Below, piece after piece: positions 36,545 through 46,268 of a stretch of DNA of 64,000 bases. The notes below the pieces were generated by a model. The model was not told where the DNA came from. It searched no databases and saw only the letters and a program-made list of their open reading frames with translations. Source of the DNA: Clostridium_AD sp050717545 (GTDB lineage: Bacteria > Bacillota > Clostridia > Clostridiales > Clostridiaceae). A program made the translations under genes and the position numbers. The stretch covers positions 1 through 64,000 of the forward strand of contig NZ_JBOITN010000040.1 of the NCBI RefSeq assembly GCF_050717545.1, given 5' to 3'. The stretch's first letter is position 1. Each line of letters starts with the position of its first letter.

Positions 36545-36581
36545 ACCCAAGTATTCTTGACTAAGGGAGGGAATCTTTACG

Positions 36582-37619
36582 ATGAAAAATGTTAAAGAGA
36601 ATTTAAAGAATTATTTTTCAAATGGACCCAAGACGATTTTTGTAGTAATGCTGGTAATTACATGCATTACAATGACTGTATTTAATATGAAAAAAGTTAT
36701 ATCTGTGATTGTTGATGGTAAATCTATAGAAGTTACAACTTTAAAAAGTGATGTTACTCAAATACTAAAAACAAATAATATAGCGCTGGGGTCCAAAGAT
36801 CAAATAACGGTGAGTTTAGACAGTAAAGTAAAAGACGGAGATAAAATATATATAAAAAAAGCTGTGAACGTTAAAGTAAATGTTGATGGGAAAGAACTTA
36901 ATATTCAAACTGCTGAAAGCACTGTAGAGGATATGCTAAAGGCAGAGAAAATTGTTTTAGGCGATAATGACAAGATTACACCATCAAGAAGTGATTCACT
37001 AAAATCAGATCTTTCAGTTAATATAACAAGAGTGAAAACTGAAAATATTAAGGAAACTAAAGTAATAGACTTTGCAACCGAAATTAAAAACAGTAATAAT
37101 TTAAATAAGGGTGTAAAAAAAGTCATCCAAAAAGGAAAAGCAGGGGAGAAGATTATAACTTCAACTGTTGTTTATGAAAATGGCAAAGAGGTATCTAGAA
37201 ACTTAGTTAGTGAAAAAACTAATTCTGAGCCTGTAAAAGAAATAATTGCATTAGGTACAACCAGTGTATTTTCATCATCACGTGGAGGGGATATTAGTTA
37301 TACTAAAAAACTTAAGGTTAGGGCAACAGCATATACTGCTGATATTAATTGTACTGGGAAAGGCCCAGGTGACCCTGCCTTTGGAATAACGTCCACTGGG
37401 AAAACGGCAAAAAGAAATCCTAATGGGTATAGCACTGTAGCTGTTGATCCTAGGGTTATTCCTCTTGGAACTAAGCTTTGGATAGAGGGATACGGATATG
37501 GGATTGCAGAAGATGTAGGTGGAGCTATAAAGGGTAACAAGATAGATTTATATTACAATTCTAGTGGCGAAAGTTGGAATTGGGGAGCAAGAAGCGTAGA
37601 TATATACATTCTTAAATAG
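36582..37619 (+). CDS. YabE-like DUF348/G5/3D-domain cell wall protein
   Basis: 345 aa. N-terminal membrane anchor (about residues 17-36), two DUF348 modules (about 40-90 and 96-150), a G5-like module (about 155-215), and a C-terminal 3D domain (about 243-345, KVRATAYTA ... VDPRVIPLGTKLWIEGYG ... DLYYNSS). The three Asp of the 3D fold are in place. Related to Rpf/Sps proteins, lytic transglycosylases active on peptidoglycan. The order tatD, yabE, rnmV, ksgA is that of B. subtilis. Confidence 0.93.
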   Translation: MKNVKENLKNYFSNGPKTIFVVMLVITCITMTVFNMKKVISVIVDGKSIEVTTLKSDVTQILKTNNIALGSKDQITVSLDSKVKDGDKIYIKKAVNVKVNVDGKELNIQTAESTVEDMLKAEKIVLGDNDKITPSRSDSLKSDLSVNITRVKTENIKETKVIDFATEIKNSNNLNKGVKKVIQKGKAGEKIITSTVVYENGKEVSRNLVSEKTNSEPVKEIIALGTTSVFSSSRGGDISYTKKLKVRATAYTADINCTGKGPGDPAFGITSTGKTAKRNPNGYSTVAVDPRVIPLGTKLWIEGYGYGIAEDVGGAIKGNKIDLYYNSSGESWNWGARSVDIYILK

Positions 37620-37640
37620 GAGCATAAGCTCCTTTTTTTT
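37618..37640 (+). terminator. Terminator after the YabE-like gene
   Basis: AGGAGC, loop ATAA, GCTCCT and eight T. It overlaps the stop codon. Confidence 0.9.
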
Positions 37641-37689
37641 GTTTTATAGTTCACTATTAATGAGTAAAATGGTATTATAGATAAGGTAA

Positions 37690-37754
37690 TAAAAAAAACA
37701 CTAAGGTGTGCCTTTGTTTTTAACGACATTTCAGCTCCGCAGGAGATGATTTAA
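37690..37754 (+). repeat. Hairpin plus TTAACGAC-family repeat before rnmV
   Basis: An AAAACACTAAGG hairpin leads into TTAACGACATTTCAGCTCCG and then CAGGAGATGATTTAAT (37720-37754). This is the shortest clean copy and defines the family: TTAACGAC, AGCTCCGCAGGAG hairpin, ATGATTTAA. Confidence 0.65.
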
Positions 37755-37852
37755 TTATTATATAATAATAGGAAATGACTTAGTTTAGTATAGAAATGAA
37801 GATGATAAATAGCATTTTTTATAGGTCAATTAGCCAATTAGGAGGATAACAT

Positions 37853-38416
37853 ATGATTAAAGAAGTGATAGTAGTTGAAGGAAGAGATGACATTACAGCA
37901 ATAAAAAGAGCGGTAGATGCTGAACTGATTTCTGTAAGTGGGTTTGGGATAAATGAAAAGGTAATTAACAAAATAAGAGAAGCTCAAAAGCGGAGAGGTG
38001 TTATAATATTTACAGATCCTGATTTTGCTGGAGAAAAAATAAGAAAAATTATTTCCAAAAGAGTACCTAACGTAAAACATGCATACATATCGCAAAAGGA
38101 AGGTACAAAAGATGGAGATATAGGTGTTGAAAATGCATCACCTGAAACAATATTAAAAGCTCTTTTGGCTGCAAAATTTGAAGTTCAAGAAAAAAGAAAA
38201 GAGTTTGGTGTGCAAGATATGATATTTTTTAAATTAACAGCAGATAGTCGTGCAAAAGAAAGACGAGAGGCTCTAGGAAATTTATTAGGTATAGGATACG
38301 GTAATTCTGCTCAATTTATAACTAGACTTAATAATTATGGGATCATAAAAGAAGAATTTATAGAGGCTTTAGAAAAAATAAACAAGGAGATGAATTATGG
38401 CAGATTTGACGATTAG
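37853..38416 (+). CDS. rnmV: Ribonuclease M5
   Basis: 187 aa. Toprim domain: VVEGRDD at residues 7-13 and IIFTDPDFAGEKIRK (DxD). It trims 5S rRNA precursor in low-GC Gram-positives; the 5S gene lies at the left end of this window. AGGAGG before the ATG. Overlaps rsmA by 20 nt, implying coupling. Confidence 0.96.
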   Translation: MIKEVIVVEGRDDITAIKRAVDAELISVSGFGINEKVINKIREAQKRRGVIIFTDPDFAGEKIRKIISKRVPNVKHAYISQKEGTKDGDIGVENASPETILKALLAAKFEVQEKRKEFGVQDMIFFKLTADSRAKERREALGNLLGIGYGNSAQFITRLNNYGIIKEEFIEALEKINKEMNYGRFDD

Positions 38417-39233
38417 TGAGGCTTGCAAAAAATATGGATTTAGGTTTAAAAAGGGTTTAGGCCAAAATTTCTTAATAGATGATTCTGTACTGGATGATGT
38501 TGTAGATGGAGCAGAAGTTAATGATCAAGACTTTATTATTGAAATAGGGCCAGGCTTTGGAACATTAACTAGAGCTCTTTTAAGAAGGGCTAAAAGAGTT
38601 TGCGCTATAGAACTAGATGATAAACTTTTACCGATTTTAGAGGATGAACTTAAGGAGTTCGATAATTTTGAACTTATACATAACGATGCTTTAAAAGTGG
38701 ATTTTAATGAATTAATTGGGGATGAAAAGTCCGTAAAATTAGTTGCTAATCTACCATATTATTTAACGACTCCAATAATTGTTAACTTACTCACTGGTGG
38801 TTATAATTTTAAATCTTTAACTATAATGATACAAAAGGAAGTTGCGCAGAGAATAGATTCAGAGCCAAATTGTAAGGCTTATGGAGCTTTTTCAATACTT
38901 GTTCAGTATTACTGCGATACAAAAATACTTCGACTTGTGCCACCTACAGCGTTTTTGCCCGAGCCTAAGGTAGAGTCAATGGTTATAAGACTCGATAGAT
39001 TAAAAGAACCCAAAGTTAAGGTTAAAGATGAAGCCTTGTTTTTTTCTATAGTAAGAAAATCATTTAATATGAGAAGGAAAATCTTATGGAATTCTGTTAA
39101 GGATATAGGAATTCCTAAAGAAGAATTACTAAAATGTTTTGAAAGAGCAAATATTGATCCAAAAAGGCGAGGAGAAACTTTATCACTACAGGAGTTTGCT
39201 TTGCTTTCGGATGAAATAGGGTTTGCAAAATAA
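38397..39233 (+). CDS. rsmA: 16S rRNA dimethyladenosine transferase
   Basis: 278 aa (KsgA). LGQNFLIDDSVLDDV near the N terminus, SAM motif IEIGPGFGTLTRALL (about residues 48-62), NLPYYLTTPI (about 119-128, catalytic NLPY), and FLPEPKVESMVIRL. It dimethylates A1518 and A1519 of 16S rRNA. Start inside rnmV, with AAGGAG. Confidence 0.97.
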   Translation: MADLTISEACKKYGFRFKKGLGQNFLIDDSVLDDVVDGAEVNDQDFIIEIGPGFGTLTRALLRRAKRVCAIELDDKLLPILEDELKEFDNFELIHNDALKVDFNELIGDEKSVKLVANLPYYLTTPIIVNLLTGGYNFKSLTIMIQKEVAQRIDSEPNCKAYGAFSILVQYYCDTKILRLVPPTAFLPEPKVESMVIRLDRLKEPKVKVKDEALFFSIVRKSFNMRRKILWNSVKDIGIPKEELLKCFERANIDPKRRGETLSLQEFALLSDEIGFAK

Positions 39234-39310
39234 ATTTTCAGATAGTGTTCATTTTTTATAACATACTTCATATATTATAATGAATAAGTTTTATATGGAG
39301 GTTAGCGATC

Positions 39311-40513
39311 GTGACACCTAAAAAAAATTATAGTAGGTATTTTATTATATTACAGGAAGATGAAAAAGGATATTCATTAGACGCAGATAAAATTCCATCA
39401 GGCTATGCAAAACTCGAAATGAAAAATGCCAAATGTAAGATTTCATACTATGTACAAAACCTAAAAATAGACAAACAACCTTATTACATGATTTTGATAT
39501 GTGGTAAAAAAGATGTGAACAAAATTATAAAAGTTGGTAAATTGAACATAGACGATCACGGTAGAGTGGACATTTTTCATGAATATGATATGGAGAATAT
39601 AGCAGACACGGGTATTTCTGCTGAAAAGATTATTGGAGCTGCAATTGTAAAATTTCTAGATGTAAATGTAATTTCAATAATGAGTGGGTTTTCAACAACA
39701 GATAAACCAATTGATTGGAAAAACTTTAAAATAGCAGATGGTAATAAGGAAAAGAAAGTAGCGAGAACGACTGATGTCATCAATGAATTTGACGAATATG
39801 AGCAAAGCATTGAATTAATTAAGGTGAAAAAAGATGAAGCTATAAATGTTGTGCCTTTAGAAATTCGGGAGACTCAAGATGAAGTAGTAGACACTGATAC
39901 TAATCAAGAGACTTTAGACGAGCAAAGACTTGCGGGTGAAAACGCTAAAGTAACGGGAACTGTAGATGAAGAGATAGAGATTAACAAACAAGAGGATGTT
40001 TCTAATTTTAATAGAGATGTAGATAGAAAACATAAAGAAGATAAAAAAGATAAGTGTAATGATAAGGAAAATAACTATGTTAAAGGCGAATATCCTAAAG
40101 GCGCTATGGGAAATTTCTTCAAGAAAGTAGCACAAGATTTTGAAGAAGTACCTGATTTTACCAAGGAAATTAAATGGTGCACATGGTATAAGGTACCCGT
40201 TCATAACTTGGAGAATATGTATGATTCAAGTGACTATAATAAATATACAATAGCCTATTATCCTATGATTTGTTACTTCCCATACATTAGAAACTACAAA
40301 TCTTTTATGCTAGGATATAAATGTGACTCAAAAGGAAAGATGAAATATATTGTTTATGGAATACCTGGAAGCCGCAACAAAGCGCATCAACCTTATGGAG
40401 GCAAAACTGGTTTTGTAACTTGGATTGCGGATAAAGATAATGATGAAATGGGACATTGGCTGATGTTTTATGACTTTAAAAATTCTACAATTGTTGTCCC
40501 TTTAAAAAAATGA
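39311..40513 (+). CDS. Clostridial hypothetical protein with acidic linker
   Basis: 400 aa, GTG start with GGAGGT eight bases before. An N-terminal beta-rich domain (about residues 1-140) and a C-terminal aromatic-rich domain (about 285-400, WCTWYKVPV ... GHWLMFYDF) flank a charged, low-complexity linker. No membrane segment or catalytic motif recognised. It occupies the place held by yabG behind ksgA in B. subtilis but shows no similarity to YabG that I can see. Confidence 0.75.
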   Translation: MTPKKNYSRYFIILQEDEKGYSLDADKIPSGYAKLEMKNAKCKISYYVQNLKIDKQPYYMILICGKKDVNKIIKVGKLNIDDHGRVDIFHEYDMENIADTGISAEKIIGAAIVKFLDVNVISIMSGFSTTDKPIDWKNFKIADGNKEKKVARTTDVINEFDEYEQSIELIKVKKDEAINVVPLEIRETQDEVVDTDTNQETLDEQRLAGENAKVTGTVDEEIEINKQEDVSNFNRDVDRKHKEDKKDKCNDKENNYVKGEYPKGAMGNFFKKVAQDFEEVPDFTKEIKWCTWYKVPVHNLENMYDSSDYNKYTIAYYPMICYFPYIRNYKSFMLGYKCDSKGKMKYIVYGIPGSRNKAHQPYGGKTGFVTWIADKDNDEMGHWLMFYDFKNSTIVVPLKK

Positions 40514-40545
40514 TATAGAAAAAATAAAATGATGTAGAAAAATAA

Positions 40546-40587
40546 AATGTGCGGCTAAATAATTTAGCTGCACATTAATTTTTTTTG
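40546..40587 (+). terminator. Terminator after the 39311-40513 gene
   Basis: AATGTGCGGCTAAAT pairs with AATTTAGCTGCACATT, followed by eight T. Just upstream an imperfect tandem repeat (ATGATATAGAAAAAATAAA, ATGATGTAGAAAAATAAA) lies on the stop codon. Confidence 0.9.
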
Positions 40588-40648
40588 ATAATTTAATGTT
40601 ATGTATCATATAGTATATTAATATTAATTTGTGGAGGGGCTTAATATA

Positions 40649-41245
40649 ATGAGGAGCACATTCAAGGTTATAGTTATAAACAAAAAAAAGGTAGGAATTA
40701 TAGTAGTAATTCTTGGACTTATGATTACACTCCTAGGAATATCAAAACAATTTGACAATAAATTAAAAACTACTATTCTTGTAGAAAATAATATTAAACT
40801 ACTTAATGATTATTCTACAATAAATGGGAAAGTAATTTATAAATTACCAGTAGGATGGACAACAAGAGAAAGGAAGTTTCCTGGTAATGACATTATGTAT
40901 CACAACGATTTTCAGTCATCAGATGCTGTAATTCATGGCTTTGTGGAGGTGTGGAACAGTAAACAAGACTTAAAATCTTTTTTGGATACAAGTAAGAACA
41001 TATCAGAGGAACAAAATGAGATTAAAAATTATAAAATTGAAGATGTTATTATAAACGGTAAAAAAACATATTTAATTCAGTACTTAATAAATACAAACAA
41101 TCATAATTGGTACAAGGCATATGAATATTTCGTTGATGGTGGGCAACGATTTTATAGAATTTCATTTTTTACAAGAGAGGTTAATTTTAAAGAGACATAT
41201 GCGGCCATTTTTCAAAGCATCGTTGAAACTATAAAAATTAAATAA
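40649..41245 (+). CDS. Membrane-anchored protein, PsbP-like outer domain
   Basis: 198 aa. ATG at 40649 follows GGAGGGG. One N-terminal membrane helix (about residues 14-33), then a domain with YKLPVGWTTRERKFPGNDIMYHN and QYLINTNNHNWYKAYEYFVDGGQRFYRISFF. The pattern resembles the PsbP-related lipoprotein-like proteins of clostridia; this is a guess. A 22-bp tandem duplication (41225-41268) covers its stop codon. Confidence 0.7.
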   Translation: MRSTFKVIVINKKKVGIIVVILGLMITLLGISKQFDNKLKTTILVENNIKLLNDYSTINGKVIYKLPVGWTTRERKFPGNDIMYHNDFQSSDAVIHGFVEVWNSKQDLKSFLDTSKNISEEQNEIKNYKIEDVIINGKKTYLIQYLINTNNHNWYKAYEYFVDGGQRFYRISFFTREVNFKETYAAIFQSIVETIKIK

Positions 41246-41482
41246 AGAAACTATAAAAATCAAATAAATTACATTTAACAACATTTGATTAAAACTTTTT
41301 AAAGTATTATAATTTATCTAATGATATTATATAATAAGAGTAATGATATATGGCACGCATATATATCGTTTGTAGTGAGTTATGTGCTAGGAGGGGCAAT
41401 TGCTTCTCTTAGTATTTTATTGCGGTAGAGAACTTAAATAGAAGGCATAAGAAAGCAAGTACTATTAATAGGGAGGGAAAAA

Positions 41483-42241
41483 ATGAAACCAGTATTATTT
41501 GAATTTTCTTTTATAAAGATTTATGGTTATGGATTAATGATAGCAATCGGTATTATTGCAGCACTTTTACTATTATCTTACCGGAGCAAGAAAAAAAAAT
41601 ATAATGAGGAAAATATTTGGGACATGGCAATAATAGCAATCATATTTGGAATTGTAGGCGGAAAAGTCTTGTACATAATAACAGATATTAAATATATATT
41701 ACAAAATCCTTCAATACTAAAAAATGTTGGAAATGGATTTGTTATATATGGAGCTGTTTTGGGAGGAGTACTAGCAATATACTTCTATAGCAGGAAAAAA
41801 GGTTGGAATGCACTTAGTACATTTGATTTAGTAGTTCCAAGCTTGCCACTTGCACAAGGATTTGGAAGGATAGGTTGTTTTTTAGCTGGGTGCTGTTACG
41901 GTAGTGCTACATCGCTATCAATAGGGGTAGTGTTTAAAAACTCGCCATTTGCGCCTAATAATGTACACATACATCCAACGCAAATTTACTCTAGTATATT
42001 TGATTTCATATTAGCATTTTTTTTACTTTGGTATGGTAGACGTGAAAGAAAGAATGGGAGAATATTTGCTCTTTATCTTATAATCTATAGTATAGGTAGG
42101 TTTTTAATAGAGTTTTTAAGGGATGACCCTAGAGGCAGCGTATTTATGTTTTCTACATCTCAGTTTATTAGTTTATTTGTTGTTGCTATTGGAGTTCTTT
42201 TATTCAATGTGGAATCGATAAAAAAAGTTTTGTACAAATAA
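41483..42241 (+). CDS. lgt: Prolipoprotein diacylglyceryl transferase
   Basis: 252 aa with seven hydrophobic helices. Lgt signature GRIGCFLAGCCYGSAT (about residues 130-145), N-terminal FIKIYGYGLMIA, and C-terminal YSIGRFLIEFLRDDPRG. It moves diacylglyceryl from phosphatidylglycerol to lipobox cysteines. The cysteine-rich variant of the signature is common in Clostridium. The leader holds a GAGGGGCAATTGCTTCTC hairpin (41391-41408). Confidence 0.9.
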   Translation: MKPVLFEFSFIKIYGYGLMIAIGIIAALLLLSYRSKKKKYNEENIWDMAIIAIIFGIVGGKVLYIITDIKYILQNPSILKNVGNGFVIYGAVLGGVLAIYFYSRKKGWNALSTFDLVVPSLPLAQGFGRIGCFLAGCCYGSATSLSIGVVFKNSPFAPNNVHIHPTQIYSSIFDFILAFFLLWYGRRERKNGRIFALYLIIYSIGRFLIEFLRDDPRGSVFMFSTSQFISLFVVAIGVLLFNVESIKKVLYK

Positions 42242-42294
42242 CATTTAAGAAATTAATAATATATATAACGGGTAAGTATTTTGAATGTGGGTAA

Positions 42295-42321
42295 AGCTGT
42301 GTTTGCATTGCAAATACAGCT
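42295..42321 (+). terminator. Hairpin after lgt
   Basis: AGCTGTGTTTGCA pairs with TGCAAATACAGCT. Little T-run, so it may be weak. Confidence 0.6.
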
Positions 42322-42340
42322 ATTTATAATTAAAACGTCG

Positions 42341-42520
42341 TTAAAAAAAATTAATCATTGAATTTTTAATCATACTAGAAGGGGATTCATTATTTAAATC
42401 AACAGTATCTCCTAGTTTTGAATTTTTAGGTAAACGAGAAACACTCACGTTTACCGTAGTTCCATTTAAGAAATTTACAAAAGCATCTGTATTATTCATA
42501 TCAATTATTTTTCCATACAT
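42341..42520 (-). CDS. Small SH3-like protein, DUF3006-like
   Basis: 59 aa from the ATG at 42520, which follows AAAGGATG; an upstream ATG at 42538 has no site. Short beta-rich pattern KIIDMNNTDAFVNFLNGTT ... LPKNSKLGDTVDL recalls the small DUF3006 proteins, uncertain. Confidence 0.65.
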   Translation of the reverse strand: MYGKIIDMNNTDAFVNFLNGTTVNVSVSRLPKNSKLGDTVDLNNESPSSMIKNSMINFF

Positions 42521-42643
42521 ATAAAAACATCCTTTCATAATATATAAACTAACTCTATTGTAGTTTTAGCAAATAGTGGAGTTATATACATGTTAGTTAT
42601 AATGTTTCTAACAAATATTTTGAAAAACTTATAATATAAACTA

Positions 42644-42676
42644 AAAAACACCTATCACAAAGTGATAGATGTTTTA
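42644..42676 (-). terminator. Terminator of the cold-shock gene
   Basis: AAACACCTATCAC pairs with GTGATAGATGTTT. It lies downstream of the csp stop on the minus strand. Confidence 0.8.
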
Positions 42677-42721
42677 TCTATAATTAATTTTAAGTATATT
42701 ATAGATTACCTAGAATTTGAA

Positions 42722-42922
42722 TTATACTCTTGAAACGTTTGAAGCTTGTGGGCCTCTAGCGCCAGTTGTTATTTCAAATTGAACTTGTTGTCCTTCTTCA
42801 AGTGATTTGTATCCATCTCCTTGAATAGCTGAGAAATGTACGAATACATCTTCTTCTCCTTCAACGGATAAAAAACCAAACCCTTTTTCTGAATTAAACC
42901 ATTTAACTGTACCTGTTTTCAT
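42722..42922 (-). CDS. Cold-shock protein (CspA/CspB family)
   Basis: 66 aa. RNP1 KGFGFLSV and RNP2 VFVHFSAI, with MKTGTVKWFN at the start and GPQASNV at the end. Binds single-stranded nucleic acid as an RNA chaperone. AGGAGG before the ATG. Monocistronic. Confidence 0.97.
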   Translation of the reverse strand: MKTGTVKWFNSEKGFGFLSVEGEEDVFVHFSAIQGDGYKSLEEGQQVQFEITTGARGPQASNVSRV

Positions 42923-43100
42923 ATAACTTTCCTCCTGAATAAAAAAATTTGCAACATTTGTAACATAACTATTATGATACTACACTTTATGTATTTTTTA
43001 AATAGTTTTTTTAAAATAAATAATATTTTTAATGAATTTACATTATTTACTTGATTAAAGTATAATAAATTAGCTTCATTTTATTATATTATAAAAAACG

Positions 43101-43739
43101 TTAATAAATAAAATTTAATATTTTTACAGATAGGGATTCCTTTATTGCATCATTAATCAATAAAGTATTACTATTTATTTTTAAGGCATTTTTCATATTC
43201 ATAACAAATGTTTCCACTCCATCTAGAGGAAGAGAAACTTTAGAGGTCTTATAGTGCATAGGTATAACTATTTTGGGATTTATTTTTTTTGTTATCTCAG
43301 AGGCTTCTTTGCCATCAATTGTATAATTTCCACCTACTGGAATAAATAGTATGTCTACATCTCCAATTGCTTCAATATCATTATTTGAAAGCTTGTGACC
43401 TAAGTCGCCTAAATGGCATAAAGAATAACCATCCATTCTGAAAGTAAATATAATGTTATTACCTCGTTTTAATCCCTTATTTTTGTCATGATAAGAAGGG
43501 GTGCCTTTTATATATATATCGTCTAGATTGTACGAGCCAATCTTATCTATGATTTTACAATTATCATTTAATTCTTTAGTATAATTATGATCAAAATGGT
43601 TATGACTTATAGTGGTAATGTTTGGACAACCCTTGTAAACCTCATATCCTAAGGTGCCATCAAATGGATCCGTTAAAAGCTGTTTGCCTTTAGAATTCTC
43701 CAAAAGAAAAGATGAATGACCTAGCCAAGTTATTTTCAT
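43101..43739 (-). CDS. Metallo-beta-lactamase-fold hydrolase (UPF0173-like)
   Basis: 212 aa. N-terminal KITWLGHSSFLLE, metal motif SHNHFDH (about residues 45-51), GDLGH (about 111-115) and PMHYKT near residue 164. These are the metal ligands of the YtkL/UPF0173 group. Substrate unknown. AAAGGAG before the ATG. Confidence 0.88.
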   Translation of the reverse strand: MKITWLGHSSFLLENSKGKQLLTDPFDGTLGYEVYKGCPNITTISHNHFDHNYTKELNDNCKIIDKIGSYNLDDIYIKGTPSYHDKNKGLKRGNNIIFTFRMDGYSLCHLGDLGHKLSNNDIEAIGDVDILFIPVGGNYTIDGKEASEITKKINPKIVIPMHYKTSKVSLPLDGVETFVMNMKNALKINSNTLLINDAIKESLSVKILNFIY

Positions 43740-43770
43740 AAAAGTCTCCTTTGGTAAAATTATTAAAATA

Positions 43771-43810
43771 AATCACCTTAATAGTATTTTTACTATTAAG
43801 GTGATTTATT
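43771..43810 (-). terminator. Terminator of glnA
   Basis: AAATCACCTTAATAGTA and its perfect complement TACTATTAAGGTGATTT close a 4-nt loop. It lies right behind the glnA stop on the minus strand. Confidence 0.85.
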
Positions 43811-43841
43811 CATGAATTATAATATAAAATTGTGTTTTCTA

Positions 43842-45737
43842 TTAAATGTCTAACAAATTCTTCTTATAATTAGAATAATAAAATCTAAGTTCTTCAACTT
43901 TAGCATCTAATTCTATTTGTAATGTAGAAAGTTCTGCATAGTTTTCTGCATTAGTAGCTTCATTTATTTTAGTAAACATACTAGTTTTTGCATATGTGTC
44001 TTTCATAAGGAAATGTCTTAAGTCATTAACTTTCTGCCAATTAGCCAGATCTAAATCTAAAGCTTTTTCAGCAATATGGATCATTTTACAATTTCTAATT
44101 TCTTCTGCATAATTGTGTAATAATCTATTATTTATTTCAGTAACCCATCTAGAGGTTATTGCCATTCTAAAACTATTTATTACGCTAGTAGTAAATACGC
44201 CGTTCGCCTTAAGAACTTCAAGTTTATCTGGATACTTATCTAATGCAGTAACATTCTCATAAACTGTATTAGGAGCTTTTCCAAAATACTCTGCTCTCTG
44301 AGCTTCTGTATAGTATTCAAATACATCTTCTTCACTTCTGTAAGCTCTATCTTTTTCTAAATAAGAACTATCATCTCCTGGTGCTTTAGATAATTCTTTC
44401 AAAAGATCATCTTCAGATTTATTGTTTTCTATTGAATATGAAATTCCGTCAAGCATGCCCATGAACAAAGTAGATAATGCTAAGTACGTATTAGTATGTG
44501 GACATGGAGCTCTAAGTTCAAATCTTGTAGCAAGAGGATTATCAAGGTCTCTTATTAATGCAAGTAATATAGATCTGTTTCTAGATGGAACATCTACACT
44601 GTGACCAAGTGAGGTTACTATACAAATAGGAGCTTCAAAACCAACTTTTAATCTTCTTAAAGAATCATTTGTTGAAGAAACAAATGGATTTATTACTTCA
44701 TAATTTTTAAGTATGCCCATTACAGATGCATATCCTAAAGTACTCATGAAATGTTTTTTATTTGAATTAAACAAATTCACTCTTTTGCCATTCTTTAATT
44801 TTACAGCAATTCCAATATGGGTATGTTCACCACTTCCAGCTACATCATGAATTGGTTTTGCTAAAAAGTTAACATCTAAACCGTTAAGTCTGAAAGTTTC
44901 TTTAACCAAGTTTCTGATGAATAATTCATTATCAGCACATTGAAGAGCGTCTGAGAATTTCCAATCTATTTCAAGTTGTTCCATAATATGAGCTAAAGAA
45001 CCAGCTTCGCCTATTTGAGCTTTTACACCACCAACTTCTTTGTGACCCATTTCAGGTTCGAAACCGTATTTCTCCATTAATTGAAGGGTTTGTTCGAGAG
45101 CTGTTCGCACGTTTCCTTTAGTTTTACTCCAATATTGCTCTTTTAGTACTTGAGAAGTAGATAGTTCCTCTATATCAGCTTGGTCGTTAGGTGTCTTTAC
45201 CCAAAATTCTAACTCTGTAGCTGAAGTAAGCATTAACTGGTCAATATCTTTATATTCAAAATCAAAAGAACTTAAAGCTGATGGATTTTCTTTGAATAAG
45301 TTAAGAACAGTTGATTTAAAGCTTTCAACTGATCGTTTTAATATTGATCTTGAATCTACTGCAATTTTATCATGTAATAATACACATGGAATTTTGAGTG
45401 TTCCTATTGGTAATTCTGTTTCAGGGTCAATGTTTTCATAATTGTAGTCTACGTACCAATTACAGTCAAGATCTGCAAGCATGTCTAATTTAGCATTGTT
45501 TAAAGTTGCGATTCCTGGCAATACTACAGATGAACCATCAGTTTGAATAGCACCATTTGCGAAACCGCTAATATCATCTAAGAATACTTGCATTGGAATT
45601 CTTTCATCAGTATCATTACCAGATAAGTCAATACCAACTAAGGAAACAAATTTCACCTCAGAGTGAGCAAGTAAAGCTTCTTTAATTTCTTTTTCGGAAT
45701 GATTTTCTTTAGGAATTACATAAATTAATTTTTTCAA
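43842..45737 (-). CDS. glnA: Glutamine synthetase, long clostridial type
   Basis: 631 aa; TTG start with AAAGGAGG about ten bases before. Catalytic core signatures ATELEFWV, GHKEVGGVKAQIGEA, GSGEHTHIGIAV (about residues 307-318) and FELRAPCPHTNTYLAL. It is longer than the common 440-residue GSI because of an N-terminal domain and a helical C-terminal tail (about 500-631). Makes glutamine from glutamate and ammonia. No adjacent glnR. The 590-bp upstream stretch to 46230 is AT-rich; beyond a short direct repeat (ACTATTATAG, 46135-46160) I see nothing. Confidence 0.9.
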   Translation of the reverse strand: MKKLIYVIPKENHSEKEIKEALLAHSEVKFVSLVGIDLSGNDTDERIPMQVFLDDISGFANGAIQTDGSSVVLPGIATLNNAKLDMLADLDCNWYVDYNYENIDPETELPIGTLKIPCVLLHDKIAVDSRSILKRSVESFKSTVLNLFKENPSALSSFDFEYKDIDQLMLTSATELEFWVKTPNDQADIEELSTSQVLKEQYWSKTKGNVRTALEQTLQLMEKYGFEPEMGHKEVGGVKAQIGEAGSLAHIMEQLEIDWKFSDALQCADNELFIRNLVKETFRLNGLDVNFLAKPIHDVAGSGEHTHIGIAVKLKNGKRVNLFNSNKKHFMSTLGYASVMGILKNYEVINPFVSSTNDSLRRLKVGFEAPICIVTSLGHSVDVPSRNRSILLALIRDLDNPLATRFELRAPCPHTNTYLALSTLFMGMLDGISYSIENNKSEDDLLKELSKAPGDDSSYLEKDRAYRSEEDVFEYYTEAQRAEYFGKAPNTVYENVTALDKYPDKLEVLKANGVFTTSVINSFRMAITSRWVTEINNRLLHNYAEEIRNCKMIHIAEKALDLDLANWQKVNDLRHFLMKDTYAKTSMFTKINEATNAENYAELSTLQIELDAKVEELRFYYSNYKKNLLDI

Positions 45738-46233
45738 AATAATAGTCCTCCTTTAAAATATATATTTATTACTTAAAGGCCACCAAAGTTACTTGATTAG
45801 CAATTTTAGAAAATAAATCGTATTCTGAATAAAACAATTAAATCAGTTTTATAATAGTACTTATAATAGACAGTGTTTTTATTTTTAGCGTTGCTAAATT
45901 ACAGTTATAAATAATATGATTTTATTACAAAAATGAACTTGTGTCAATGTAAAACCTCATTAATTTTAATTATTTGCAAAAAAAAAGTGAAATTTTGCAA
46001 GTTAATCTAAATATAAAATCATTTACATTAGTGATTTTTATAGAATTTGTGATTCTAAAACTAATCGAAGATCATTTTTAAATAATATTATATCACATAT
46101 ATCTATGGAAAGGGAATATAAAATATGAAAAAAGACTATTATAGCCAACTATTATAGTATAGAGTAAACATTATGATTTGTGATTCATATAAAAAATATT
46201 TATGACGGAAATACAATAAAATTTAAAAAGAAA

Positions 46234-46262
46234 TTGACAATAAAAATTCATTATAATATAAT
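46234..46262 (+). promoter_or_regulatory. Sigma-A promoter of the ileS T-box transcript
   Basis: TTGACA (46234-46239), 17-nt spacer, TATAAT (46257-46262). Confidence 0.85.
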
Positions 46263-46268
46263 GGAAGA

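Noticed and set aside
36302..36581. A c-di-AMP (ydaO) riboswitch before the YabE-like gene, as in some Firmicutes
   Set aside because: The conserved ydaO sequence blocks are not present, and the promoter lies only about 40 nt before the start codon, leaving no room.
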